The notes beneath the pieces were generated by a model. That model ran no database searches and was not told where the DNA came from. It was given only the letters and a program-made list of their open reading frames with translations. Positions 10,590 to 20,314 of a DNA stretch of 64,000 nucleotides are shown here, one piece after another. Made by a program: the position numbers and the translations under genes. The stretch's first letter is position 1. Each line of letters opens with the position of its first letter. Origin of the DNA: Ahaetulla prasina (Eukaryota; Chordata; Lepidosauria; Squamata; Colubridae); contig NC_080540.1 of NCBI RefSeq assembly GCF_028640845.1, positions 93,508,061-93,572,060 on the forward strand, read 5' to 3'.

Positions 10590-11440
10590 CTCAACCAGCA
10601 AATGCTCTGTCTTACACATTGGAAAAAAGAATCAGAACAAATACAAGCTTGATGGACATTACCTTGTAGATGACCCTCACTCCATCAAAGACCTTCGAGT
10701 TTTCGTATCAAACAATCTAAGTGCCAAAGCCCACTGCAATTACATCGCCAAAAAGGCTTTAAGAGTTGTAAACTTAATCTTGCATAGCTTCTCCTCCACA
10801 AAGATTACACTACTAACCAGAGCATACAAAACATTTGCTAGACAATTCTCGAATACAGCTCGCCTGTCTGGAACCCACACCTCATTTCAGACATTAATAC
10901 AATTGAGCATGTCCAGAAATATTTTACAAGAGTTCTCCACTCCTCTGATCACAACAAAATACCTTATGCCACCAGACTTGAAATCCTGGATTTAGAAAAT
11001 TTAGAACTATGCCGCCTTCGGCATGACCTGAGTATAACTCATAAAATCTACAATCTGCTACAATGTCCTTACTGTCAAAGACTACTTTAGCTTCAATCGC
11101 AACAATACATGAGCACACAATAAATTTAAACTTAATGTGAATCGCTCCAATCTTGATTGTAGAAAATATGACTTCAGTAACAGAGTTGTTAATGCCTGGA
11201 ATGCACTACCTGACTCTGTGGTCTCTTCCCAAAATCCCCAGAGCTTTAACCAAAGACTATCTACTATTGACCTCACCCCATTCCTAAGAGGTCTGTAAGG
11301 GGCATGCATAAGAGCATCAGCGTGCCTACCATTCCTGTCCTAATGTTCCCTTTGATTGTATCCAATTCGTATGGTTCTTTCATGCTTATACTTATATATA
11401 CTGTTGTGTTTGACAAATAAATAAATTAAAAAAAAAAAAA
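10590..11440 (+). mobile_element. Non-LTR retrotransposon ORF2 C-terminus and 3' UTR
   Basis: The frame at 10600-10850 encodes TSKCSVLHIGKKNQ, DDPHSIKDLRVFVSNNLSAK and ALRVVNLILHSFSSTKITLL, matching the region after the reverse transcriptase palm in CR1/jockey-group LINEs (SKCxVLHxG, VKDLGxxxxxxLxxxxH, AYKTxVRPxLE). After frame changes, 10980-11240 gives LRHDLSITHKIYNLL and YDFSNRVVNAWNALPDS. The 3' UTR ends TGTTTGACAAATAAATAAAT plus an A-run at 11429-11440. The UTR (CGTGCCTACCATTCCTGTCC onward) recurs at 50.74 kb. I cannot name the family. Several stops and frameshifts make it a fossil. Confidence 0.7.
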
Positions 11441-12252
11441 GATAGGCTCAAGATACAGAAGGCTCTTGACAGACTTGAACATTTGGCGCTATCTAGCAAA
11501 ATTAAATTCAATGGTGAAAAAAGTAAGTTCTACAGTTGGGCAAGAAAAACAAAATGCACAGGTACAGTATATGTGGTACCTTGCTCAATAGTAGTAACTG
11601 TGAGAGGGATCTTGGAGTCTTAGTAGACAACCATTTAGATATGAGCCAGCAGTGTGCAGCAGCTGCTAAAAAAGCCAACAGGCTGCATAAACAGAGGGAT
11701 AGAATCAAGATCATGTGAAGTCTTAATACCATTTTATAATGCCTTGGTAAGGCCACACTTGGAATACTGCATTCAGTTTTTGTCGCCACGATATAAAAAA
11801 GATGTGGAGACTCTAGAAAGAGTGCAGAGAAGAGCAACAAAGATGATTAGGGAACGGGAGGCTAAAACATATGAAGAACAGTTGCAGAAACTGGATATGT
11901 ATAGTTTAATGAAAAGAAGGACTAGGGGTGGGTGACATGATAGCAGTGTCCAAATATCTCAGGGGCTGCCACAAAGAAGAGGGAGTCAAGCTATTCTCCA
12001 AAGTACTTGAGGGCAGGACAAGAAGCAATGGATGGAAACTAATCAAGGAAAGAAGCAACTTAGAACTAAGGAGAAATTTCCTGACAGGTAGAACAATTAA
12101 TCAGTGGAACAATTTAGGTCCAGAAGTTGTGAATGCTCCAACACTGGAAGTTTTAAAGATGTTGGATAACCATTTGTCTGAAATGGTGTAGGGTTTCCTG
12201 CCTAAGCAGGGGGTTGGACTAGAAGATTTCCAAGATCCCTTCCAACTCTGTT
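11441..12252 (+). mobile_element. CR1 LINE, ORF2 C-terminal third
   Basis: Starts right after the A-tail of the previous LINE. Frames encode DRLKIQKALDRLEHLALSSK and [11 protein letters not shown], then [37 protein letters not shown] with VETLERVQRRATKMI, and GCHKEEGVKLFSK, RRNFLTGRTINQWNNLGPEV. These are the post-palm and C-terminal CR1 motifs in correct order. At least two frameshifts (about 11715 and 11930) break the ORF. The UTR closes with GGGGGTTGGACTAGAAGATT and TCCCTTCCAACTCTG and leads directly into a pentanucleotide array. Confidence 0.85.
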
Positions 12253-12335
12253 ATTCTATTCTATTCTATTCTATTCTGTTCTGTTCTGTTCTGTTCTGTT
12301 CTGTTCTGTTCTGTTCTGTTCCGTTCCGTTCCGTT
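12253..12335 (+). repeat. Pentanucleotide array (TTCTA)n-(TTCTG)n-(TTCCG)n at a CR1 tail
   Basis: Three successive blocks of one pentamer: about four TTCTA units, about eleven TTCTG and three TTCCG. It sits exactly at the CR1 3' end, whose natural tail is TTCTA-like, so the array was seeded by the LINE and spread by slippage after point changes in single units. Confidence 0.85.
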
Positions 12336-13890
12336 GTATTCTTGCCACTAAATTTGCCATGGCTTATACATAGTCCTAATTTAAACCAGGGTTTTGGTTC
12401 ATAGGATGCTGACATATTAATAATGACCTCTGAAATTTGTCTGTCAATAGGTTAGATGTAGTAAGATCTTCTGCAGAGTTTGAGCTCTCAATCAGGAGAT
12501 ACAGAGTTCCAAGGTCTGATCTTAGGCAAGATGTTAAGCTGATCTCACAATCTTGTCAGACAATCCAGTCCTTGGGGTGGCTGGGCCCATGTCATAATTT
12601 TAATGTTCTGAAAAGCTGGATAATGCCCGAAGCCCAAATGAAATTGTAGTGGGGAATGTTCTTCAGCCATAGTTCATAGTTCAACTGTAAAGAACATACC
12701 AAATTAAACGGAGCAATTAGAAATTAGTATATTAAATGTAAAATTGAGTTTACGTACTCCCCAGTAAAGTCATTGTCTATTCTGCCATTTAGTATGCAAA
12801 GCCTGAATTTTCTAGTACCAGTAATACCTTGTAGGTGTCATTTTGTAAGGCTGATGCCCTGATCCCTAGACTGATATAGTTGGCCTCTGTGATTCTGAGG
12901 TTGTAAATGGGAATTATGGTTATTAATTTGGGAGGAAAGGTTTTGTCATTGGTACCAAATCTGACATTTAGGTCAGTGAGAAATAGAATGCCAGGAATTG
13001 TGTCAGCCCAGGCAAATTGTGTCAAGTAATTCTCAAATTTATCCCAGGTGACATTTGTTGAGGAAACCAACCTGCAAGGAGGTCAGTAAATGTTTATAAT
13101 TAGGATAGCATATTTTGTTAAGTCGGCCCTAGAGGCTAATGACATTTGCTCACATGTGTCCCAACTGAGAAACTGGAGACTACAGGTTACCTGCATTTTA
13201 AGATATTAAGATTCCTGATATCGGCGCTTTCAGGACCACAAACAATATTAAGGGAATATTCTGTACTATATAACCTTGCCACTGAAGCTGTAGAGTCCAG
13301 GTGTCTTGCAACAAAATGAAATCATATTTATAAATCAAGTCTAAAAAATATGGAATATTTTTGTTCCAAAAGAACCCCTTTTAGCTTTTATTCAGTCTGC
13401 AGACTGATTATTAAACTGTTCAGTTATTCTATTGGATAACTGTCTATCTGATGAAGATGGAGTTTATTGAACAATGTGATATTTGGTGAGGAAAGGGAGA
13501 TATTCTTCATTGATAGGGGAGCATTGGGTTAGAAAGCTACCAGGATCTGGTTGAAGAAAAGAAGAAGTAGAAAAACCCAAATCATAATATGTCAGCTGAG
13601 AGGCCATGCTGAGATGGAAACATTAGTGTAGATCAGCTGGTGAATATTACCCAAAGGACCATTAATAAGGTCAGGTTGTAGGCTGAAGTGAATATCAATT
13701 TGTCCAGGTTTGTAATTTGCTATTGAGCATGCCTCATATATGATGAAATTATCTGTCATGCTTGACTGTAGCATATTTCCAATGTTATTGACATGTTCCG
13801 GGAGGGGGCATGCTAGTATTCTAAAATCTTCAGTAGGGGAGGGGTAAGCATCTTCTGTGATTGGAGGAGCAGGTTAGTGATATGCCCCCT

Positions 13891-13893
<3 letters not shown>
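12336..13893. other. No recognised feature
   Basis: About 1.5 kb of unique-looking DNA between the CR1 array and the PLE cluster. A 93-codon minus frame (13070-12789) and a 60-codon frame (13774-13592) show no domain. Confidence 0.5.

Positions 13894-13980
<87 letters not shown>
13894..13980. repeat. (TA)n microsatellite, left border of PLE inverted repeat
   Basis: About 43 uninterrupted TA units. They begin where the left PLE reaches its own ATAT (complement of ACAAATAT), so the array may be an expansion of that seed or the original target. A matching array borders the right arm at 23247-23341. Confidence 0.9.
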
Positions 13981-13986
<6 letters not shown>

Positions 13987-16960
13987 TTCTGAGGTTTTCA
14001 CGGTGTTTGTATATAGGTCTTTGGTTGTTCGGGTTTTCTCCGTAAAATTGGAAGTGTCTTGGCGACGTTTCGAAGTCTCATTCGTCATCTTCAGGCTTCA
14101 ACCGTGCTTCTGGGAGCAATGTGTGATCGCAGCTATTTCTTCCTTTTAACTGCTAGTGGGGGTTTGAACTGATTGGGTGGGAGCTTGGCTGTGCTCTGAT
14201 TGGCTGGGGTTTTTTCTGTGCTCTGATTGGCTGGGGGTGTGTCCTGTGTTGGTGGGGGCTTGGTTGTGCTCAGTCTAATCTGTGCTGCAGGGGGATTTGA
14301 GCTGGTGAGCTGCACTGCTGCTGTTTGGCTTCGTGTTCGTGCTACATCTTCGTAGTGGGTGTCAGTCTGCTGCATGTATGGATTGGAGAGGTTTGAAGTG
14401 GCTAATGTTGCAGCTGCGGTCTGGCTTCTGGTCCTTGGTCGTGCTTCCTGATCAGTGTGGGTTTGGGTGTGCTTTCTGGGTGGATGTGTGGTGGTGACAT
14501 CCTGTGTGGACCTCGTGAGTGTGGGTCTGGTGTCATTCCTCGTGTTAGGGACACGTTTGTCAATAAGGGCAGGTTTCCAAATGGCTGGTAGGCGGAGGTA
14601 TCATCTCGTTTGTTCATGCTGTGTGGGCGTTTTCTATCTCGATGGCTTCTCTGATTATTCTGTTGTTAAAGTGTTCAGTTTTGGCGATAGTTCTGGTCTT
14701 TTAAAGTCAATATCGTGTCCTGTGACTTTAAAGTGTTGGACCAGGGAAGAAGTTAGTTCCTCTTTTTGAATGAGTTCTTGTGTTCTTCAATCGTGCACTT
14801 ATTCTTCTGTTGGTTTGTCCAATGTATGTGGTGGGGCAGGCGGTGCATGGGATTTCATATACTCCTTGATTTTCTAACTCAATTTTGTCTTTGGGGTTTC
14901 TTAGGATGGTGGATATTTTTGGTTTGTGCAGAATGCTGTCTTGATGTTATGTTTGTGGAGGATCTTGCTGATTCTGTCTGTGGTGCCTTTTATATATGGG
15001 AGGAGGGCTGTGCCATTTTCTTGCTCTCTGTCTTGGGTTTTAGTGGGGGTTCTTTTGGATTAGTTTGGTAATCTTATTTCTCTGGAATCCATTGGATGTT
15101 AGTACGTTTGTGAGAGTGTGTAGTTCGGTTTTAGGTGTTGTTCATCAGCTAAGCATTTTGTTCTAGAGATGAGTGTCTTGGCTACGGAGTTGATCTGTGC
15201 TGGGTGGTGGTGTGAGTGCATGCAGATAGCGGTTTGTGTGTGTTTTCTTCTGGTAGATGGTGTGTCCTAGGGAGCCATTGGGTTTCTTGTAGACTAAGAC
15301 ATCTAGGAAGGAAGTTGGTTGTTAACTTCTGTTTCCATGGTGAACTGTATTTTGGGGTGAAGGCTATTGAGGTGTGTGAGGAAGTTTCCAAGTTTTTCTT
15401 TCCGTGTGGCCAGATTATGAAGGTGTCGTCACGTATCTGAGCCAGAGTTTGGGTTTGTGATCAGATTTTCTAGTGCTTGGGTTTCAAAGTGTTCCATGTA
15501 GAGGTTGGCAATGACAGGTGAGAGGGTGATCCCATGGGTGCGCCTTCTATTTGTTTGTATTTTTGTCCGTTATAGATGAAGTATGTGTTGATAGGCAGTG
15601 GTTGGTCAGATCTAGTATGTGCTTGGGGGTTATATTTGTTTTGGATAGCTGTCAAGGCTTCTTTGATTGGCACTTGGGTGAAGAGGATATGACATCAAAG
15701 CTCACGAGTAGGTCGCTGGGCTGTAAGTTTTGTTTCTTTATGATCTCTATGAACTGGAATGAGTTTTTACGTGTGAGGCGATGGATTCTGCATAGGGCTG
15801 TAGTTGTTTGGCAGAAATTTGGCTAGGTTTTGTAGAGGTGAGCCTATGGAGCTGACTATGGGTCTGAGTGGGGTTCCTTCTTTGTGTATCTTGGGAGGCC
15901 GAGAGCTTAGGGCATCTGGATGATTTCTCTGGGAATGATTCTTTGTTGGATTTCTTCGCTGATGGGGAGGCTTTTATTTTGGATCTAGTGGTTTTTCTAG
16001 GTAGGTGGTGGGGTCTGTTTTAGGGGCTTGTATGCAGGGTCTTGGAGTAGGTTGGTTAATTTGGTTTGGTAGTCAGATGTGTTCATAACCACCGTGGCGT
16101 TGCCCTTGTCTGCTGGTAGGATTATTATGCTGGTATCTTTTTTCAGGTTAAGTAGTGCTGTCTGTTCCTCTTTGGGTAAGTTGCTTTTGGGTGGCTTGCT
16201 GCTGCAGAGGATGTTGGTGATTTCGAGTCTGATTTTGTTAGCGTCATCGGGGTTGATTTTGGTCAGGCTGGTTTCAACTCCGCATATAATGGTCTCAGTG
16301 GGGATGTGTTTGGGAGTGACTGCAAAGTTGAATCCTTTGGAAAGGACATCGGTTTCAGCTTTGGTGAGGATCCTATCTGAGATGTTATGCACTGTTTGTT
16401 TCATGTGTTGCTGTGAGGGTGGAGGGTTTGTTTTCTGGCGTTCTTGTAGTCTTGAGTTTGTTGGTGTGCGTGTCTGTCTTGAGGGTGGTCTGTGTTTGGC
16501 TCTCCAGGCGGCAAGTTGTTTGATTTGTCCCAAAGTGCGGGTGCATCTTGTTGCTGAGTTTGAGGTGAAGTGTGAGGAGATCTTTGTTGATTTGATCTAG
16601 GAGGAATCTTTTTGTGTGAAGTTCATTTCTGATTAAGGCCAATTCTGTTCTTTTTAGGATGCGTTTGGTGGCTGCAGAGTTGGAGTGGAATTTCAATTGG
16701 AAGCATTTGGGGATTAAATTTTCATCGCGGCAGTTTCAGAGAATGCGAGGTCACATAAAATGGAAGCTCTTTGGACTTCTAGTTTTTCATAGGTCCTGGT
16801 CAGATGGTGGATTTCCTCCCCGTAGAGGTGCAATATTTGTTTTCTGAGGTTTTCACGGGTGTTTGTATATAGGTCTTTGGTTGTTCGGGTTTTCTCCCGC
16901 GTAAGATTGGAAGTGTCTTGGCGACGTTTCGACGAAGTCTCATTCGTCATCTTCAGGCTT
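13981..16960 (-). mobile_element. Penelope-like element copy A, near full length
   Basis: A complete PLE unit on the minus strand, from a hammerhead-like motif (16956-16923) to the next one (about 14095-14065). Coding pieces in order: N-terminal MTNETSSKRRQ (ATG at 16950), a coiled-coil-rich region EIHHLTRTYEKLEVQRA, LPADKGNATVVM (about 16100), the reverse transcriptase (NTYFIYNGQKYKQIEGAPMG near 15550), a thumb region, and the GIY-YIG endonuclease (about 14870-14770) followed by a low-complexity Thr/Gln-rich tail. The ORF is broken by many one-base indels; the catalytic YVDD near 15430 has lost one base, and the downstream hammerhead motif lacks three bases of its stem. PLEs prime from target DNA ends cut by GIY-YIG; this copy cannot encode an active enzyme. 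Confidence 0.85.
16923..16956 (-). ncRNA. Hammerhead-like ribozyme core, B/A junction
   Basis: On the minus strand: box CUGAAGA, a spare U, stem II GACGAA / UUCGUC (6 bp, hexaloop UGAGAC), then box GAAAC and GUC. This matches the hammerhead core CUGANGA-stem II-GAAA apart from one extra nucleotide before stem II. PLEs are known to carry hammerhead motifs, including small variants. The cleavage-strand partner and stems I/III were not resolved, so activity is unknown. Confidence 0.55.
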
Positions 16961-18474
16961 CAGCTTCGTGCTTCTGGGAGCAATGTGTGATCGCAGCTAT
17001 TTCTTCCTTTTAACTGCTAGTGGGGGTTTGAACTGATTGGGTGGGAGCTTGGCTGTGCTCTGATTGGCTGGGGGTTTTTCTGTGCTCTGATTGGCTGGGG
17101 GTGTGTCCTGTGTTGGTGGGGCTTGGTTGTGCTCAGTCTAATCTGTGCTGCAGGGGATTTGAGCTGGTGAGCTGCACTGCTGCTGTTTGGCTTCGTGTTC
17201 GTGGTCGCTACATCTTCGTAGTGGGTGACAGTCTGCTGCATGTATGGATTGGAGAGGTTTGAAGTGGCTAATGTTGCAGCTGCGGTCTGGCTTCTGGTCC
17301 TTGGTCGTGCTTCCTGATCAGTGTGGGTTTGGGTGTGCTTTCTGGGTGGATGTGGTGGTGACATCCTGTGTGGACCTCGTGAGTGTGGGTCTGGTGTCAT
17401 TCCTCGTGTTAGGGACACGTTTGTCAATAAGGGCAGGTTTCAAATGGCTGGTAGGCGGAGGTATCATCTCGTTTGTTCATGCTGTGTGGGCGTTTTCTAT
17501 CTCGATGGCTTCTCTGATTATTCTGTTGTTAAAGTGTTCAGTTTTGGCGATAGTTCTGGTCTTTTTAAAGTCAATATCGTGTCCTGTGACTTTAAAGTGT
17601 TGGACCAGGAAGAAGTTGGTTCCTCTTTTTGAATGAGTTCTTGTGTTCTTCAATGCGTGCACTTATTCTTCTGTTGGTTTGTCCAATGTATGTGGTGGGG
17701 CAGGCGTGCATGGGATTTCATATACTCCTTGATTTTCTAACTCAATTTTGTCTTTGGGGTTTCTTAGGATGGTGGATATTTTTGGTTTGTGCAGAATGCT
17801 GTCTTGATGTTATGTTTGTGGAGGATCTTGCTGATTCTGTCTGTGGTGCCTTTTATATATGGGAGGAGGGCTGTGCCATTTTCTTGCTCTCTGTCTTGGG
17901 TTTTAGTGGGGGTTCTTTTGGATTAGTTTGGTAATTTTATTTCTCTGGAATCCATTGGATGTTAGTACGTTTGTGAGAGTGTGTAGTTCGGTTTTAGGTG
18001 TTGTTCATCAGCTAAGCATTTTGTTCTAGAGATGAGTGTCTTGGCTACGGAGTTGATCTGTGCTGGGTGGTGGTGTGAGAGTGCATGCAGATAGCGGTTT
18101 GTGTGTGTTTTCTTCTGGTAGATGGTGTGTCCTAGGGAGCCATTGGGTTTCTGGTAGACTAAGACATCTAGGAAGGAAGTTGGTTGTTAACTTCTGTTTC
18201 CATGGTGAACTGTATTTTGGGGTGTAGGCTATTGAGGTGTGTGAGGAAGTTTTCAAGTTTTTCTTTCCCGTGTGGCCAGATTATGAAGGTGTCGCTCACG
18301 ATCTGAGCCAGAGTTTGGGTTTGTGATCAGATTTTTCTAGTGCTTGGGTTTCAAAGTGTTCCATGTAGAGGTTGGCAATGACAGGTGAGAGGGGTGATCC
18401 CATGGGTGCGCCTTCTATTTGTTTGTATTTTTGTCCGTTATAGATGAAGTATGTGTTGATAGGCAGCACCACCT
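16961..18474 (-). mobile_element. Penelope-like element copy B, 5'-truncated
   Basis: Lies head-to-tail upstream of copy A on the minus strand. It carries only the second half of the ORF: it starts inside the reverse transcriptase (TYFIYNGQKYKQ near 18450), continues through the LLPYIKGTTDRISKI region (about 17870) and GIY-YIG (about 17740-17640) and ends with three CCAAT boxes and an intact hammerhead-like core at 16956-16923. Its YVDD region near 18290 is altered by indels. The truncation point is the edge of the scrambled centre. Confidence 0.85.
17036..17094 (-). promoter_or_regulatory. Triple CCAAT box upstream of PLE copy A
   Basis: ATTGG (CCAAT on the minus strand) at 17036-17040, 17063-17067 and 17090-17094, regularly spaced by 27 bp and 86-144 bp upstream of the copy A start codon at 16950. 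Regular CCAAT spacing is typical of NF-Y-bound promoters. Because it lies at the end of copy B, it would serve the next unit of a tandem array. Promoter function is inferred. Confidence 0.4.
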
Positions 18475-18736
18475 ACCTAGAAAAAACCACTAGATCCAAA
18501 ATAAAAGCCTCCCCCATCAGCGAAGAAATCCAACAAAGAATCATTCCCAGAGAGAAATCATCCAGATGCAGAATCCATCGCTGGGCTGTAAGTTTTGTTT
18601 CTTTATGATCTCTATGAACTGGAATGAGTTTTTTACGTGTGAGGCGATGGATTCTGCATCTGGATGATTTCTCTCTGGGAATGATTCTTTGTTGGAATCA
18701 AAGATGGGGAGCTATTTTGGATCTAGTGGTTTTTCT
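18475..18736. repeat. Scrambled centre of the PLE inverted repeat with a perfect 52-bp palindrome
   Basis: Patchwork of PLE pieces in both orientations. 18475-18567 is plus-strand PLE sequence (as at 21226-21322), 18568-18580 jumps ahead to GCAGAATCCATCG, 18581-18650 is minus-strand sequence (as at 15717-15790), then 18651-18736 is the inverted copy of the first part. Bases 18529-18580 and 18645-18696 are exact reverse complements with a 64-bp loop. Each piece is recognisable, but the order matches no intact element. Confidence 0.85.
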
Positions 18737-18927
18737 AAGCACATACTAGATCTGACCAACCACTGCCTATCCAACACATACTTCATCTATAACGGACAAA
18801 ATACAAACAAATAGAAGGCGCACCCATGGGATCACCCCTCTCACCTGTCATTGCCAACCTCTACATGGAACACTTTGAAACCCAAGCACTAGAAAAATCT
18901 GATCACAAACCCAAACTCTGGCTCAGA

Positions 18928-19970
18928 TACGTAGACGACACCTTCATAATCTGGCCACACGGAAAGAAAACTTGAAAACTTCCTCACACACCTCAATAGC
19001 CTACACCCCAAAATACAGTTCACCATGGAAACAGAAGTTAACAACCAACTTCCTTCCTAGATGTCTTAGTCTACAAGAAACCCAATGGCTCCTAGGACAC
19101 ACCATCTACCAGAAGAAAACACACACAAACCGCTATCTGCATGCACTCTCACACCACCACCCAGCACAGATCAACTCCGTAGCCAAGACACTCATCTCTA
19201 GAACAAAATGCTTAGCTGATGAACAACACCTAAAAACCGAACTACACACTCTCACAAACGTACTAACATCCAATGGATTCCAGAGAAATAAAATTACCAA
19301 ACTAATCCAAAAAGAACCCCCCACTAAAACCCAAGACAGAGAGCAAGAAAATGGCACAGCCCTCCTCCCATATATAAAAGGCACCACAGACAGAATCAGC
19401 AAGATCCTCCACAAACATAACATCAAGACAGCATTCTGCACACACCAAAAATTCTCCACCATCCTAAGAAACCCCAAAGACAAAATTGAGTTAGAAAATC
19501 AAGGAGTATATGAAATCCCATGCACCGCCTGCCCCACCACATACATTGGACAAACCAACAGAAGAATAAGTGCACGCATTGAAGAACACAAGAACTCATT
19601 CAAAAAGAGGAACTAACTTCTTCCTGGTCCAACACTTTAAAGTCACAGGACACAATATTGACTTTAAAAAGACCAGAACTATCGCCAAAAGTGAACACTT
19701 TAACAACAGAATAATCAGAGAAGCCATAGAGATAGAAAAACGCCCACACAGCATGAACAAACGAGATGATACCTCCGCCTACCAGCCATTTGGAAACCTG
19801 CCCTTATTGACAAACGTGTCCCTAACACGAGGAATGACACCAGACCCACACTCACGAGGTCCACACAGGATGTCACCACCACACATCCACCCAGAAAGCA
19901 CACCCAAACCCACACTGATCAGGAAGCACGACCAAGGACCAGAAGCCAGACCGCAGCTGCAACATTAGCC
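18928..19970 (+). pseudogene. PLE reverse transcriptase C-part plus GIY-YIG endonuclease (copy C)
   Basis: YVDDTFIIWPHG marks the PLE reverse-transcriptase active site at 18928. Thumb-like sequence follows, then GVYEIPC.ACPTTYIGQTNR with RISARIEEHKNS at about 19504-19600. This is the GIY-YIG nuclease with G-Y, the paired Cys of PLE endonucleases, Y-I-G, Arg and the EH motif all visible. RT followed by GIY-YIG identifies Penelope-like elements. The stretch after it (frame 19570-19968) continues the same protein after a one-base shift. Missing first half and at least two frameshifts make it non-functional. Confidence 0.85.
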
Positions 19971-20145
19971 ACTTCAAACCTCTCCAATCCATACATGCAG
20001 CAGACTGACACCCACTACGAAGATGTAGCACGACCACGAACACGAAGCCAAACAGCAGCAGTGCAGCTCACCAGCTCAAATCCCCCTGCAGCACAGATTA
20101 GACTGAGCACAACCAAGCCCCCACCAACACAGGACACACCCCCAG

Positions 20146-20203
20146 CCAATCAGAGCACAGAAAAACCCCAGCCAATCAGAGCACAGCCAAGCTCCCACCC
20201 AAT
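20146..20203 (+). promoter_or_regulatory. Triple CCAAT box upstream of PLE copy D
   Basis: CCAAT at 20146-20150, 20172-20176 and 20199-20203, spacing 26-27 bp, about 141, 115 and 88 bp before the copy D start codon at 20287. Same arrangement as the B/A junction in the other arm and at the end of copy D. Promoter role is inferred from spacing and position only. Confidence 0.4.
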
Positions 20204-20280
20204 CAGTTCAAACCCCCACTAGCAGTTAAAAGGAAGAAATAGCTGCGATCACACATTGCACCCAGAAGCACGGTTGAAGC

Positions 20281-20314
20281 CTGAAGATGACGAATGAGAC
20301 TTCGTCGAAACGTC
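20281..20314 (+). ncRNA. Hammerhead-like ribozyme core, C/D junction
   Basis: CTGAAGA at 20281-20287, stem II GACGAA (20289-20294) with TTCGTC (20301-20306), loop TGAGAC, GAAAC at 20307-20311, then GTC. One extra base (20288) separates the first box from stem II relative to the textbook hammerhead. The ATG of the PLE ORF (20287-20289) lies inside the motif, so stem II is also codons 2-6. The equivalent at the end of copy D (23163-23195) has GAAC in place of GAAAC. Confidence 0.55.

Larger units (their letters stand above)
18737..20280 (+). mobile_element. Penelope-like element copy C, 5'-truncated
   Basis: Mirror partner of copy B. It starts inside the reverse transcriptase (AAGCACATACTAGATCTGAC) and runs to the hammerhead-like core at 20281. 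YVDD is intact at 18928-18939. The long frame at 18972-19616 carries the post-palm region, LLPYIKGTTDRISKILHKHN and the GIY-YIG motif. Frame changes occur near 18970 and near 19610. Ends with a Thr/Gln-rich tail, three CCAAT boxes and the junction to copy D. Confidence 0.85.

Noticed and set aside
13813..14088. 91-codon and related frames with long Ile-Tyr repeats (also at 23131-23427 and 23169-23354)
   Set aside because: They are translations of the (TA)n microsatellites fused to PLE ends.
16079..16600. 173-codon plus-strand frame, and its equivalents at 20666-21154 (minus) and 14455-15071 / 17321-17934 (plus)
   Set aside because: Hydrophobic, Cys-rich shadows of the PLE ORF on the opposite strand; recur in every PLE copy.
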